This document shows, in pieces, positions 49,502 through 58,579 of a stretch of DNA of 64,000 bases (positions are counted from its first letter, which is position 1; each line of letters opens with the position of its first letter). A program made the translations under genes and the position numbers. Origin of the DNA: Dolomitihabitans soli (GTDB lineage: Bacteria; Actinomycetota; Actinomycetes; Streptosporangiales; Streptosporangiaceae); contig NZ_JAKNTW010000034.1 of assembly GCF_022213955.1 (NCBI RefSeq), positions 62,001 to 126,000 of the forward strand, written 5' to 3'. A model generated the notes under the pieces. It had not been told where the DNA came from. It made no database searches and saw nothing but the letters and a program-made list of their open reading frames with translations.

Positions 49502-52500
49502 TCACTCGAAGGCCAGCTCCCGCCAGTTTCTGACCTCCTCGGCGGTCAGCCTTTTGGCGAAGATCGCCGCACGGTCCACCGAACCGGTCAGCCGCTGGCC
49601 GCCGCCCTGGTCGGCGCCGAAGCGCAGGGGCTTGGAGGTGCAGCCGGTGATGCCGTCGGAGGTGGCCTGGCCGGTGGCCTTCTGCTCGCCGTCCACATAG
49701 ACGGTGATCGTGCCGCCACGGTCCAAGGTGACCACCAGATCGATCCAGCGGCCGGTGGGCAGGGTGTAGTTGACGGTGACGCCCGCGCCGGCTCCGATGA
49801 ACCGCAAGGTGTTGCTCGGGGTCACATCGATCAGTACGCCGTCGGTGCCGGGATTGCCGGATGGCTGGGAGTCGAACAGCCGGCGGTATCCGGTGCCCGC
49901 GATCTTGACCTCGGTCGCGAACGTGGCTTCGGGCAGGAGGCCGAGGGTGGTGTTCCCGGTGGTGAGGTAGGTGCTTCCGTCGAGCACCAGCCCGTTGCCG
50001 GTGGGAGCGGTGCCGTCGTAGGAGGCGTCCCCGCCGGTGACGGTGGCGTCGCGTCCGTTGCCCGAGGCGTCGGTGACCGTGCCGCCCTGTTCAGGATTCC
50101 AGGCGACCAGTACCGAGCCCGGCTCGGGAGAGGCGCACGGGATCAGGGAGAGTACGGCCGTGGCCGAGCCCTTCCAGGAGTCGCCGGTGGCCGTGGCGCC
50201 GATCTGGGCGTATCGCGAACCGTTCGCCCCGGGGGGAGTGACGACGAACGTCGCGGTGCGCGACTGGCCGGGAGACGAAGCCGGCAACCGGACGGACGCG
50301 GGCTCCGCCGTCCACCCCTCGGGCAGCGTGAGCGTGACCTTGGAGGCGGGCACCGCGCGCCTGCGCGTGGCCGTCACGCTGACCTCGGCTGTGAACGGTG
50401 TACTCGGCATGACGGAGGAGGGCGTCTTGAGGGTAACGGCCGCCTCGTTGTGGATCGTGTACGTCTTGCCGGCCCGGGCGTTCCAGCTCAGTACGTCGCC
50501 GTCGCGGCGCGGACCTACCTCGTGGCCCTGCTCGTCGTAGACGCGATAGCGCCCGGCGATCAACGATGACTTGACCTTGATCGGCCCGGTCTTGCCGGGC
50601 CGTACGCTGATCGTGTCGGGAGAGCCGTCCTTCCAGGTGGCGCCCACGGTGACGTCGCCACGGGCGCGCAGACCCGACACCGAGCCGTCCTTCCAGGTGC
50701 TGGGCAGCGCGGGCAGCACGTGGACCACGTCGTGCTGGCTCTGCACGAGCATCTCCGCGACTCCGGAGGTGGCGCCGAAGTTGCCGTCGATCTGGAACGG
50801 CGGGTGGGTGTCCCACAGGTTGTCCAGCGTGGAGGCCTTCAGTTGCTCGCTGAGCATCTTGTGCGCGTGGTCGCCGTCGAGCAGTCGCGCCCAGAAGTTG
50901 ATCTTCCAGGCCTTGGACCAGCCGGTACCGCCGTCGCCGCGCGCGGTCAGCGACACCTTGGCCGCGTCGGCCTCGGGAGCGCCCGCGGTGATCTGGTTGC
51001 CGGGGTGCAGAGCGTACAGGTGGGAGACGTGCCGGTGGTTGTCGGTCTTGGAGTCCCAGTCGCTCTTCCATTCCTGGAGCTGGCCCCAGGAGCCGACCCG
51101 GAGGCCCGGGTCGAGTTTGGCCAGTTTGGCGCTCACCTCGTCCTGGAACTTCTTGTCCACGCCGAGCTTCTCGGCCGCCGCGAGCGCGTTGGTGAGGACC
51201 TCGCGGACGATCTGCTGGGACATCGAGGCCCCGGCGGAGAAGTCGCCGTGCTCGGGCGAATAGCTCGGGGAGACCACCAGCGTGCCGTCACGCGGGTCGG
51301 TGTGCAGGAAGTCGAGCCAGAACTCCGCCGCACCCTTGATCACCGGGTAGGCGGTCTCGCGCAGGTAGTCGACGTCGCCCGTGAAGCGGTAGCTGTCGTA
51401 CAGGTGCTGGGTGGTCCAGGCCGCGGCTTCGGGGAACCAGAACGAGCTGCCGTAGGTGTGCAGGCCGGTGAAGCCGAACGGGTTGGTCTCGTTGTTGACC
51501 ACCCAGCCGCGCGCGCCGTAGATCTTCTGGGCCGTGTCGCGGCCCGGTGCGACGAGGGCCGAGATGTAGCGGTCGTAGGGTTCGGTGGTCTCGTGCAGGT
51601 TGGTCTGCTCGGCGAGCCAGTAGTTCATCTGCAGGTTGATGTTCACGTGGTAGTCGGCCGACCAGGGCGGGTTGGTGGAGTTGTTCCACACGCCCTGCAG
51701 GTTGGCGGGCAGGATGTCGTTCTCCCGGGAGGAGGCGATCAGCAGGTAGCGGCCGTAGGCGAAGAACAGCGCCTCCAGCGCCCTGTCGTCGGCGGAGGTG
51801 CCGCCGACGTAATTCCTGCGCAGCTCATCGGTGGGGATCTTCGGCGCGGTCTGGCCGAGGTCCAGCTTCACCCGGTCGAACAGCTGGCGGTAGTCGGCGA
51901 TGTGGGCGGCCTTGAGGTCGTCGAAGCTCTTGGCGGCGGCCGCGTCGACAGTCCGGGTGACCTCGGCGTGCGGGTCCTCGCCGCGATAGGTGGGGTAGGC
52001 GTCCGCGTAGTCGGTGCCCGCCGACAGGATGAACACCGCGCTGTCGGCGCCCGAGACAGTGATCTTGTCTCCGGCGTCGGTACGGGTGCCGCCCTTGGTG
52101 ATCACCTGTACCTGTGCCTCGAACTTCATCTTGTTGTCGCGCAGTTCGCCGCGGATGGTGAGCCGGCCATCGGAGGCCGTGACCGTCTTGTCGTTGCGCG
52201 GCGAGGTGTGCCGCAGGGTGAACGACACCTTTCCGCCCTGGTCCGCCGAGAGCCGGCCGACGACCACGTTGCCTGGGTTGGCGGCGAAGTACTCGCGGGC
52301 GTAGGTGACACCGTCGGCGGTGTAGCCGACCCTGCTCACGGCTTCGCGCAGGCTCAACTCGCGCCGGTAGCCGGTGGGGTTCCGGGGGGCATCGGCGATG
52401 TCCAGGTGCAGGTCGCCGAATGTCTGGTAGGCGCCGAACCCGGTCTTGGCCTGGCCGAGCTTGGCCGCCACATCCGCGGTGGGCATCTTGCCGTCGCGGT

Positions 52501-52858
52501 CGATCTGTTGCTGGACGTCCGCTATGGCGTTCGGCCGCGGCGTCTTCCAGTTGCCGAAGTCGTAACCGCTGTGGCCGGGGCCGCCGGTCCACAGCGTCTT
52601 CTCGTTGAACTGGATCTGCTCGGTGGCCACGCCGCCGAACACCTTTGCGCCCAGGGGGCCGTTGCCGATGGGCAGGGCCTGCGTCTCCCAGTCCGTGGCG
52701 GGTTTGTCGTACCAGAGGGTCAAGTCATCGGGTGTCTGGTCGATCTCGGGAGCCGACAGCGGGCCTGCCTGCGCGGAGGCCGGTGCTGACAGCCCGGCGG
52801 CCAGGGTTAACAGGACGATCAGGCTGGCACTGAATCGTAGATATGGGGGGTGGGCCAC
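49502..52858 (-). CDS. Secreted GH95 glycoside hydrolase (alpha-L-fucosidase type) with LamG-like tail
   Basis: 1118 residues. Signal peptide about 1-31 (LLTLAAGLSAPASAQA). N-terminal GH95 domain (about 45-290: LWYDKPATDWETQALPIGNGPLGAKVFGG), (alpha/alpha)6 catalytic barrel (about 310-700: LQGVWNNSTNPPWSADYHVN, SPEHGDFSAG, GDGGTGWSKAWKINFWARL, PPFQIDGNFGATSGVAEML), a C-terminal beta domain, an NEW3-like segment (about 800-900) and a LamG/concanavalin-like domain (about 920-1110). It hydrolyses alpha-L-fucosyl or L-galactosyl residues of plant or host glycans outside the cell. Part of the polysaccharide island with the pectinases to the right. Confidence 0.93.
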   Translation of the reverse strand: MAHPPYLRFSASLIVLLTLAAGLSAPASAQAGPLSAPEIDQTPDDLTLWYDKPATDWETQALPIGNGPLGAKVFGGVATEQIQFNEKTLWTGGPGHSGYDFGNWKTPRPNAIADVQQQIDRDGKMPTADVAAKLGQAKTGFGAYQTFGDLHLDIADAPRNPTGYRRELSLREAVSRVGYTADGVTYAREYFAANPGNVVVGRLSADQGGKVSFTLRHTSPRNDKTVTASDGRLTIRGELRDNKMKFEAQVQVITKGGTRTDAGDKITVSGADSAVFILSAGTDYADAYPTYRGEDPHAEVTRTVDAAAAKSFDDLKAAHIADYRQLFDRVKLDLGQTAPKIPTDELRRNYVGGTSADDRALEALFFAYGRYLLIASSRENDILPANLQGVWNNSTNPPWSADYHVNINLQMNYWLAEQTNLHETTEPYDRYISALVAPGRDTAQKIYGARGWVVNNETNPFGFTGLHTYGSSFWFPEAAAWTTQHLYDSYRFTGDVDYLRETAYPVIKGAAEFWLDFLHTDPRDGTLVVSPSYSPEHGDFSAGASMSQQIVREVLTNALAAAEKLGVDKKFQDEVSAKLAKLDPGLRVGSWGQLQEWKSDWDSKTDNHRHVSHLYALHPGNQITAGAPEADAAKVSLTARGDGGTGWSKAWKINFWARLLDGDHAHKMLSEQLKASTLDNLWDTHPPFQIDGNFGATSGVAEMLVQSQHDVVHVLPALPSTWKDGSVSGLRARGDVTVGATWKDGSPDTISVRPGKTGPIKVKSSLIAGRYRVYDEQGHEVGPRRDGDVLSWNARAGKTYTIHNEAAVTLKTPSSVMPSTPFTAEVSVTATRRRAVPASKVTLTLPEGWTAEPASVRLPASSPGQSRTATFVVTPPGANGSRYAQIGATATGDSWKGSATAVLSLIPCASPEPGSVLVAWNPEQGGTVTDASGNGRDATVTGGDASYDGTAPTGNGLVLDGSTYLTTGNTTLGLLPEATFATEVKIAGTGYRRLFDSQPSGNPGTDGVLIDVTPSNTLRFIGAGAGVTVNYTLPTGRWIDLVVTLDRGGTITVYVDGEQKATGQATSDGITGCTSKPLRFGADQGGGQRLTGSVDRAAIFAKRLTAEEVRNWRELAFE

Positions 52859-53624
52859 TGATTCCTCCGATCACACGGCGGTCTCAACAAGGAGATAGCA
52901 CCGAAATCACCCGGCAACAAGAGTGGCATCGGATGTTTTCAGGGCATCGGCAGCGCTCGCTGCGAGCCACGATCGGAGATCAGTGGCTTGACCACCTGTT
53001 ATGCCTAGGCCATCGAACGGCATGCCGTTGTCCGGCTTGAAATGATCCGATGTCCGCGCAGGGAGCCGGCCCTACGGCCCTCGGGTGGTATCCGCCAGAG
53101 CGGCAGGCGACGAGCTGCCCCGTCGCCTGCCGCGATCGCCGGCTGAGCCAGGCGATCGGGGTGCCGGTGGAGCCTGGGCGACCAGGCGGCGGCCGGGAGA
53201 AAGTTTCAGGTCCAGCACGCGCATCGAATCTCGAAATTTTCGCTGACGGACCGATCGTCCGGCCCTGGCCGGCGAAGTCCGCGCCGGTCCGGCTCTTGCG
53301 GCCGGAGAATGCCGTGACCAGCGGAAAATGCCGCTGAAAGGCCTGCCACTGGCCTGGGTCGCCGGGTGTCGACGGCTCTGCGGACAGGGTTCGGCCATGC
53401 GCCGAAAACCGGATCCCACGTTTGTTTCATGGATTGACGTAATCAGAAACGCGGTCGTAACCTCGCCCCACCGACGCGGAGGGCCACAATGTCCGCCTTT
53501 ATCCCTTTATTTCGAGGCAGGAAGGCGCTCGGCGGGCGAGCACCGTGGGTTCTGCTGACTACTGATCTACCAGGCCTCGGGGCTGATTCATCGACAACGA
53601 CAAAGGTTCCTCCGACATTCAAGG
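52859..53624. other. 766-bp intergenic region with two strong hairpins
   Basis: No supported gene. It carries two adjacent stem-loops (53101-53132 and 53133-53158). Promoters for the divergent GH95 and pectate lyase genes should lie at its two ends. Confidence 0.55.
53101..53158. repeat. Two adjacent perfect stem-loops
   Basis: CGGCAGGCGACG (53101-53112) pairs with CGTCGCCTGCCG (53121-53132) over 8 nt; CGATCGCC (53133-53140) pairs with GGCGATCG (53151-53158) over 10 nt. They are directly joined and lie mid-region between divergent genes, so they are not obvious terminators. Confidence 0.7.
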
Positions 53625-53633
53625 ATGGAAATA

Positions 53634-55118
53634 ATGAAGCTGCTCAGTAGAACGTTACGGCGCCGGGCCCGATCGATCAGCGTTCCCGTGGTCACGGCCC
53701 TGGTCACCGCCGCCGCGCTGGGGGTGGTGACTGGGCCGGCACAGGCCGCCGCGACGCCGGTCGCCGGTGGTGTTTACACGCTGGCTTCCGCGTCCAGTGG
53801 CAAGTGCGTCGTCGTGACCGGCGCCTCGGCCGACAACGGCGCGTTGCTCATCCAGACCGCCTGCTCCGCGACCGCCACCGACCAGCACTTCAAGGCCGTG
53901 GCCCAGGGCGGCGGGTTCAATCTGGCCAACGGCAACAGCGGCCGATGCGTGGACGTGCCCAACAGTTCCACGGTCTCCGGCACCCAGCTCCAGCAGTGGG
54001 GCTGCGGTGACGGAGCCAAGGCCAACCAGCAGTGGACCTTCGCCCCTTCCACCGCCGCCGCCGGCAAGTACCTCGTCAAGAGCGTCGCCACCGGCCTGTG
54101 CGTCAGCAACAAGGACGGCTCCACCGCGGGCAACAACCCCGTCGTCGAGGAGACCTGCTCCGACATCGCCCGCATGCAATGGTCCTTCAACCCCATCTCA
54201 TCCGACGGCCGGTCCTGGTCGAACAACGCCGACGGGTTCGCCGGCACCAGCGGTATGGGCACCACCACGACGACCGGCGGCGCGGCGGGAACCACGGTCA
54301 CCGTGTCGACGTACGCCGACCTCGTGAAGTACGCGACGGCCAGCGCCCCCCACACCATCCGGGTCAACAGCGCGATCACCGTCACGCCGTACGGCACCGA
54401 GATCAAGGTCGCCTCCAACAAGACCATCGTCGGCGTCGGCACCCGGGGCCACATCGTCAACGGCGGCTTCTTCCTCGGCGCAGGCGTGAGCAACGTCATC
54501 ATCCGTAACCTGACCATCCGCGACACCCGCATGGCCGACGACGATCCGGACGACAAGGAGTACGACTACGACGGCATCCAGATGGACACCGCCCACCACA
54601 TCTGGATCGACCACAACACGATCACCCGGATGAACGACGGCCTGATCGACAGCCGCAAGGACACCAGCTACCTCACCGTGTCCTGGAACGTCCTGGCAGA
54701 GAACAACAAGTCGTTCGGCATCGGCTGGACCGAGAACGTCACCTCGCGTATGACGATCCACCACAACTGGATCCGCGCCACCAACCAGCGCAACCCCAGC
54801 ACCGACAACGTCGCCTACGCGCACCTGTACAACAACCACCTGCAGAACGTCACCGGCTACGGCAACTACGCGCGCGGCGCCACCAAGATGGTGATCGAGA
54901 ACAGCTACTACGACAACGTGAAGGACCCCTACTACAGGGACGATGCCGCCCAGCTCCGCCAGACCGGCAGCATCGTGGTCAACTCGGAAGGTCAGCAGGA
55001 GACCGGCGGCTCCGCCTTCACGCCGTCCTCGTTCTACTCCTACACGCTTGACCCCGCGTCGCAGGTTCCCACGCTCCTCCGCACCTACGCGGGCCCGCAG
55101 GCCAACATCGGCGTGTGA
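53634..55118 (+). CDS. Secreted pectate lyase with N-terminal RICIN (R-type lectin) domain
   Basis: 494 residues from ATG 53634, with AAGGATGG upstream; the ATG at 53625 is too close to it. Signal peptide about 1-38 (ALGVVTGPAQAAA). RICIN domain about 41-186 with QxW-type repeats (LQQWGCGDGAKANQQWTF). Polysaccharide lyase family 1 domain about 225-480: TIVGVGTRGHI, IWIDHNTITRMND, SFGIGWTENVTSRMTIHHNW and VAYAHLYNNHLQNVTGYGN, the beta-helix with Asp/Arg catalytic region. It cleaves polygalacturonate by beta-elimination, usually with Ca2+. The RICIN part is nearly identical at DNA level to that of the next gene. Confidence 0.94.
   Translation: MKLLSRTLRRRARSISVPVVTALVTAAALGVVTGPAQAAATPVAGGVYTLASASSGKCVVVTGASADNGALLIQTACSATATDQHFKAVAQGGGFNLANGNSGRCVDVPNSSTVSGTQLQQWGCGDGAKANQQWTFAPSTAAAGKYLVKSVATGLCVSNKDGSTAGNNPVVEETCSDIARMQWSFNPISSDGRSWSNNADGFAGTSGMGTTTTTGGAAGTTVTVSTYADLVKYATASAPHTIRVNSAITVTPYGTEIKVASNKTIVGVGTRGHIVNGGFFLGAGVSNVIIRNLTIRDTRMADDDPDDKEYDYDGIQMDTAHHIWIDHNTITRMNDGLIDSRKDTSYLTVSWNVLAENNKSFGIGWTENVTSRMTIHHNWIRATNQRNPSTDNVAYAHLYNNHLQNVTGYGNYARGATKMVIENSYYDNVKDPYYRDDAAQLRQTGSIVVNSEGQQETGGSAFTPSSFYSYTLDPASQVPTLLRTYAGPQANIGV
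53744..54192 (+). repeat. 449-bp direct repeat, copy 1 (RICIN module)
   Basis: Matches 55370-55818 at 448 of 449 bases; the only difference is T at 53812 versus C at 55438 (Val to Ala). The match starts at the end of the signal peptide and ends at the domain boundary. Confidence 0.96.
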
Positions 55119-55265
55119 TCGACGCCTCGGGCCGGCCACGGTGATCGTACGGCCGGCCCGAGGGGTCGCAGGCCGACACCGGAGCGCTCCCTCGTGACCT
55201 TGGCCGATGTGAATCGCTCAGCAGGGCCGGCGACCGGACATTCACCCCCCAGGGAAGGACGAACC

Positions 55266-56732
55266 ATGCGCCACGGCACACAAGCATCGAAATCCAGGCT
55301 AGTCACCGCGATCGCGGTCGTTCTGGCGGTGCCCGCCACCGTCGTAGCCATCGCCACCGGAATCAGCTCGGCCGCCGCGACGCCGGTCGCCGGTGGTGTT
55401 TACACGCTGGCTTCCGCGTCCAGTGGCAAGTGCGTCGCCGTGACCGGCGCCTCGGCCGACAACGGCGCGTTGCTCATCCAGACCGCCTGCTCCGCGACCG
55501 CCACCGACCAGCACTTCAAGGCCGTGGCCCAGGGCGGCGGGTTCAATCTGGCCAACGGCAACAGCGGCCGATGCGTGGACGTGCCCAACAGTTCCACGGT
55601 CTCCGGCACCCAGCTCCAGCAGTGGGGCTGCGGTGACGGAGCCAAGGCCAACCAGCAGTGGACCTTCGCCCCTTCCACCGCCGCCGCCGGCAAGTACCTC
55701 GTCAAGAGCGTCGCCACCGGCCTGTGCGTCAGCAACAAGGACGGCTCCACCGCGGGCAACAACCCCGTCGTCGAGGAGACCTGCTCCGACATCGCCCGCA
55801 TGCAATGGTCCTTCAACCAGGTCTCCGGCCCCACCACCCCTCCCACCACGGGAACTCCGACTGTCGCAGCCGACGGCACCGGGCGTTATCGGACCGTGCA
55901 GGCCGCGATCGACGCGGTGCCGTCCGGCAACGGCAGCCGCGTGGTGATCACCATCAAACCGGGTAACTACCGCGAGATCGTCAACGTCAACAAGCCCAAC
56001 GTGACACTGCAGGGCCTGGGCTCGTCCCCGTCGGACACCGTCATCGTGAACAACCGCTCGGCGTACACCAGCGGCACCTCCGGCAGCTACACCGCCCTCA
56101 TCTCGGCCCGCGACGCCGCCGCCACCAACCTGACCGTCTCCAACGACCTCGACGAGAGCACCATCCCCAGCGGCCACCAGGCCGTCGCCCTGCGGCTGGA
56201 CGGCGACCGCACCACCCTGACGAACGTCCGCGTGCTGGGCGACCAGGACACCCTCCTCGTCAACGACTCGGCCCGCGCGTACGTCAAGAACTCCTACGTC
56301 GAAGGCACCGTCGACTTCATCTTCGGCGGCGGCACGATCGTGTTCCACAGCTGCGACATCTACGAGAAGCGCAGCACCGGTGGCCCCATCACCGCGGCCA
56401 GCACGGCCGCGACCAAGACGTACGGCTTCCTGTTCTGGCGATCGCGCATCAACGGCGCCGCCGGCAACGTGACCACGCTGGGGCGGCCGTGGCGCCCTGA
56501 CGCCCAGGTGCTGTACCGGGAGTCGACGCTGAGCGCGACGGTCGCCACCGCGCAGCCGTGGACGAACATGTCATCCAACTCGTGGCAGAACGCCCGCTTC
56601 CTTGAGTACCGCAACAACGGGGCCGGCGCGGGCGTCAACGGCAACCGGCCACAGCTCAGCGACGGACAGGCGGCGACCTATACGCCGCAGAAGTACCTGG
56701 CCGGCAGCGACGGCTGGAACCCCGTCAGCTGA
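55266..56732 (+). CDS. Secreted pectinesterase with N-terminal RICIN domain
   Basis: 488 residues from ATG 55266, RBS AGGGAAGGA upstream; the frame opens 24 codons earlier. Signal peptide about 1-37 (VVAIATGISSAAA). RICIN about 39-184. Pectinesterase (CE8) domain about 200-485: VAADGTGRYRTVQAAIDAVP, GDQDTLLVND, SYVEGTVDFIFGGG and TLGRPWRPDAQVLYRES, which contain the catalytic Asp pair and Arg. It removes methyl esters from pectin and thereby prepares substrate for the pectate lyase encoded just upstream. A strong terminator follows. Confidence 0.95.
   Translation: MRHGTQASKSRLVTAIAVVLAVPATVVAIATGISSAAATPVAGGVYTLASASSGKCVAVTGASADNGALLIQTACSATATDQHFKAVAQGGGFNLANGNSGRCVDVPNSSTVSGTQLQQWGCGDGAKANQQWTFAPSTAAAGKYLVKSVATGLCVSNKDGSTAGNNPVVEETCSDIARMQWSFNQVSGPTTPPTTGTPTVAADGTGRYRTVQAAIDAVPSGNGSRVVITIKPGNYREIVNVNKPNVTLQGLGSSPSDTVIVNNRSAYTSGTSGSYTALISARDAAATNLTVSNDLDESTIPSGHQAVALRLDGDRTTLTNVRVLGDQDTLLVNDSARAYVKNSYVEGTVDFIFGGGTIVFHSCDIYEKRSTGGPITAASTAATKTYGFLFWRSRINGAAGNVTTLGRPWRPDAQVLYRESTLSATVATAQPWTNMSSNSWQNARFLEYRNNGAGAGVNGNRPQLSDGQAATYTPQKYLAGSDGWNPVS
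55370..55818 (+). repeat. 449-bp direct repeat, copy 2 (RICIN module)
   Basis: Second copy of the module at 53744-54192, offset 1626 bases, with a single mismatch at 55438. The flanks (signal peptide before, catalytic domain after) are unrelated. Confidence 0.96.
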
Positions 56733-56741
56733 CCCGAACCG

Positions 56742-56776
56742 CGCGCCGGGGCCGGAGCTGTGCCGGCCCCGGCGCG
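56742..56776. terminator. Stem-loop between convergent pectinesterase and peptidase genes
   Basis: CGCGCCGGGGCCGG (56742-56755) pairs perfectly with 56763-56776 over a 7-nt loop, 10 bases after the pectinesterase stop. It can act in both directions. Confidence 0.85.
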
Positions 56777-56804
56777 GACACCACGACGCCTGTCTCCGCG
56801 GCCC

Positions 56805-57584
56805 TCAGCCGCCGCCCTTGGAGAAGTGCTGGTAGTCCTTGGTGCCGGACCAGTAGCCGCCCCACTCCCAGCCGAGGCTCTCGAAGGCCCTGACCACGCG
56901 GTCGCCCGGGTTGATGACGCCCGGCGCGTCGACCGGGCGGTCGGCGAACTTGCGGGCGTTCTTGTGCGCGACCGAACCGTCGGCGGTGACGTACGGGTTC
57001 TCGCGCGGATTGATGTCGATGGCGCGGCCGTAGGCGTGCTTGGACCAGCTGCTGGAACCCGTCGCGGGACGGCAGTTGAAGGCGGAGGTGTTGTTCGCCT
57101 CGATCGAGTCGAAGTCGTCGCCTTTGTAGGCGTCCACGCGTTCCATCTTCTTGATGGGGAAGCGCCAGCCGTACAGCCGTTTGAAGACCTTCTGGATGTC
57201 GTCGGTGACCGCCTTGTGCACGACCAGTTCGCCGGTGTGGGCGCGGTCGTCGAAGCCCCAGTAGGTCATGGTGACCATGCGGAGGTCGCCGAGCGGGACG
57301 GGGCAGCCGGGGCGCCAGGAGTACGGGACCTGGGCACGCGTGACCTTGGACACCTTGGAGGTGAAGGCCGGCGGCGCGGTACGTGTCGGTGTGGGTGCCG
57401 GGGTGGGCGTCTCGGCTGTTTCGACCGTCTTAGTCGTCTGAGCGGTCGCGCCGGTCCCGGACCGTGAAGTCTGTACGGCGGCGCCTGTCTCGGACGTCTG
57501 CACGGCGGCGCCGCCCGACTCGCCACAGGCGGTCACGGCGGCGAGACAACCGATCGCCAGGAACGTTTTCCCAAGTGAGGCCAT
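56805..57584 (-). CDS. Lipoprotein M15-family peptidoglycan peptidase
   Basis: 259 residues. Lipobox LAAVTAC at the N-terminus places lipidated Cys20 outside the membrane. A Thr/Pro-rich spacer (about 25-75) leads to the M15 domain (about 85-255): NNTSAFNCRPATGSSSWSKHAYGRAIDI shows the SxHxxGxAxD zinc-binding motif, and YQHFSKGG has the terminal zinc His. Likely an L-alanyl-D-glutamate or D-Ala-D-Ala-type peptidase working on peptidoglycan. Convergent with the pectinesterase. Confidence 0.92.
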   Translation of the reverse strand: MASLGKTFLAIGCLAAVTACGESGGAAVQTSETGAAVQTSRSGTGATAQTTKTVETAETPTPAPTPTRTAPPAFTSKVSKVTRAQVPYSWRPGCPVPLGDLRMVTMTYWGFDDRAHTGELVVHKAVTDDIQKVFKRLYGWRFPIKKMERVDAYKGDDFDSIEANNTSAFNCRPATGSSSWSKHAYGRAIDINPRENPYVTADGSVAHKNARKFADRPVDAPGVINPGDRVVRAFESLGWEWGGYWSGTKDYQHFSKGGG

Positions 57585-57612
57585 GTGTCAGCATAAGCGA
57601 TCCGTGAGCGGG

Positions 57613-58536
57613 TCAGGTCCCAGGGTGATCGTGGCACTTCAGGGCCGCCGCGATCCATCGATGGGCGAAGGTCTCCTCCGGCGGCCATGGTGTGCCGTGG
57701 ATGATCGCGATCAGCTCCCAGTATCTCTCGGCGCGCGGATCGTGTTCCTCGTAGCTCTGCCGTACGGCGGCGCGGAAGTCCTGGCCGTCACGCAGGCCGC
57801 GGCCCTCGGCCATGGTGGACATGATCACGTCGAGGACGGGGGCGGCGGCGGGGGATTCGGGTGGGATGCCGCCGTGATGGGCGGTGAGCGCTTGTTCGGT
57901 GGATTCGCGGTTGGATGTCTGCCAGGCGGTGATGTCCAGTTCGTCGACGTGTTCCCAGAAGTCGGCGGACTGGTCGCGCAGGCCGGTGCGGAAATCCTGG
58001 TCCGAGAGGAGCTCGGTGAGTTCGAGCCAGGCGTCGAGCTGTTCGATGGTGGGCTCGTCGGGCAGTTCGGGGACCATGCATTCGCTCAGTCCCGCGAGCC
58101 ATCGGCCGCGTGCGCGGTTGTCGCCCGTGACGTCGTGGACGAACGTGTCGACGAGCGTGACCATCTCTCTGGCGCCCAGCCGGCCGAGGGCGTTGAGTCT
58201 GCGCAGGTCCTCGTCGGTGGGGTCACCGCGGTCCAGCGTGGCCCGCAGCACGGCGCGGGTGCGCTGCAGCGCCTTGAGCTGGGCCTCGACGGTGCGCAGG
58301 TGCAGGGACAGCACGTCGCGCAGTTCCCGGGCGCCGAGGTCGCGGATCGTCCGGAGGTCGACTCCGATCTCTCTGAGCGTGCGGATGGTCTCCAGGCGCG
58401 CCCGGTCCTCGTCCTGGTAGAGGCGGTAGCCGGCGGCGGTGCGCTCGCGCTCGGGGAGCACGCCGCTGTCGGAGTAGAACCTGATGGTCTTGACCGGCAG
58501 ACCGGAGATCTTGGCAAGCTGGCCGATGGTGTACAT
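57613..58536 (-). CDS. MerR-family transcriptional regulator
   Basis: 307 residues. The N-terminal MerR winged helix is canonical: YTIGQLAKISGLPVKTIRFY and a coiled linker (about 75-120, LHLRTVEAQLKALQRTRAVL). The C-terminal ligand-binding region (about 125-300) is large, acidic and unrecognised, with several Trp/His (FWEHVDELDITAWQ, IHGTPWPPEE). No Cys cluster typical of metal sensors. Divergent from the L11-like gene with a 43-bp gap holding a MerR-style operator, so it probably controls that gene and itself. Confidence 0.9.
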   Translation of the reverse strand: MYTIGQLAKISGLPVKTIRFYSDSGVLPERERTAAGYRLYQDEDRARLETIRTLREIGVDLRTIRDLGARELRDVLSLHLRTVEAQLKALQRTRAVLRATLDRGDPTDEDLRRLNALGRLGAREMVTLVDTFVHDVTGDNRARGRWLAGLSECMVPELPDEPTIEQLDAWLELTELLSDQDFRTGLRDQSADFWEHVDELDITAWQTSNRESTEQALTAHHGGIPPESPAAAPVLDVIMSTMAEGRGLRDGQDFRAAVRQSYEEHDPRAERYWELIAIIHGTPWPPEETFAHRWIAAALKCHDHPGT

Positions 58537-58548
58537 ATTCGTTTGAGC

Positions 58549-58563
58549 CTCCCGTTACTGGAG
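58549..58563 (+). promoter_or_regulatory. Candidate MerR operator-promoter of the L11 paralogue
   Basis: CTCC (58549-58552), 7-nt spacer, GGAG (58560-58563), with TTGAGC (58543-58548) as -35-like and CTTTA (58565 onward) as -10-like elements spaced longer than the usual 17 bp. A dyad inside a stretched spacer is the classical MerR arrangement. Transcription would start very near the ATG at 58580, so the mRNA may be leaderless. Confidence 0.5.
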
Positions 58564-58579
58564 ACTTTAGCGTGGCGGC

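Noticed and set aside
50720-52789. 689-codon plus-strand frame opposite GH95
   Set aside because: Antisense shadow of a protein with complete GH95 motifs; Val/Gly/Arg-rich without domains.
57613-58536. TipA-type thiopeptide-binding regulator
   Set aside because: The MerR domain is clear, but the C-terminal part does not show the TipAS pattern I would expect, so ligand identity is left open despite the suggestive L11 neighbour.
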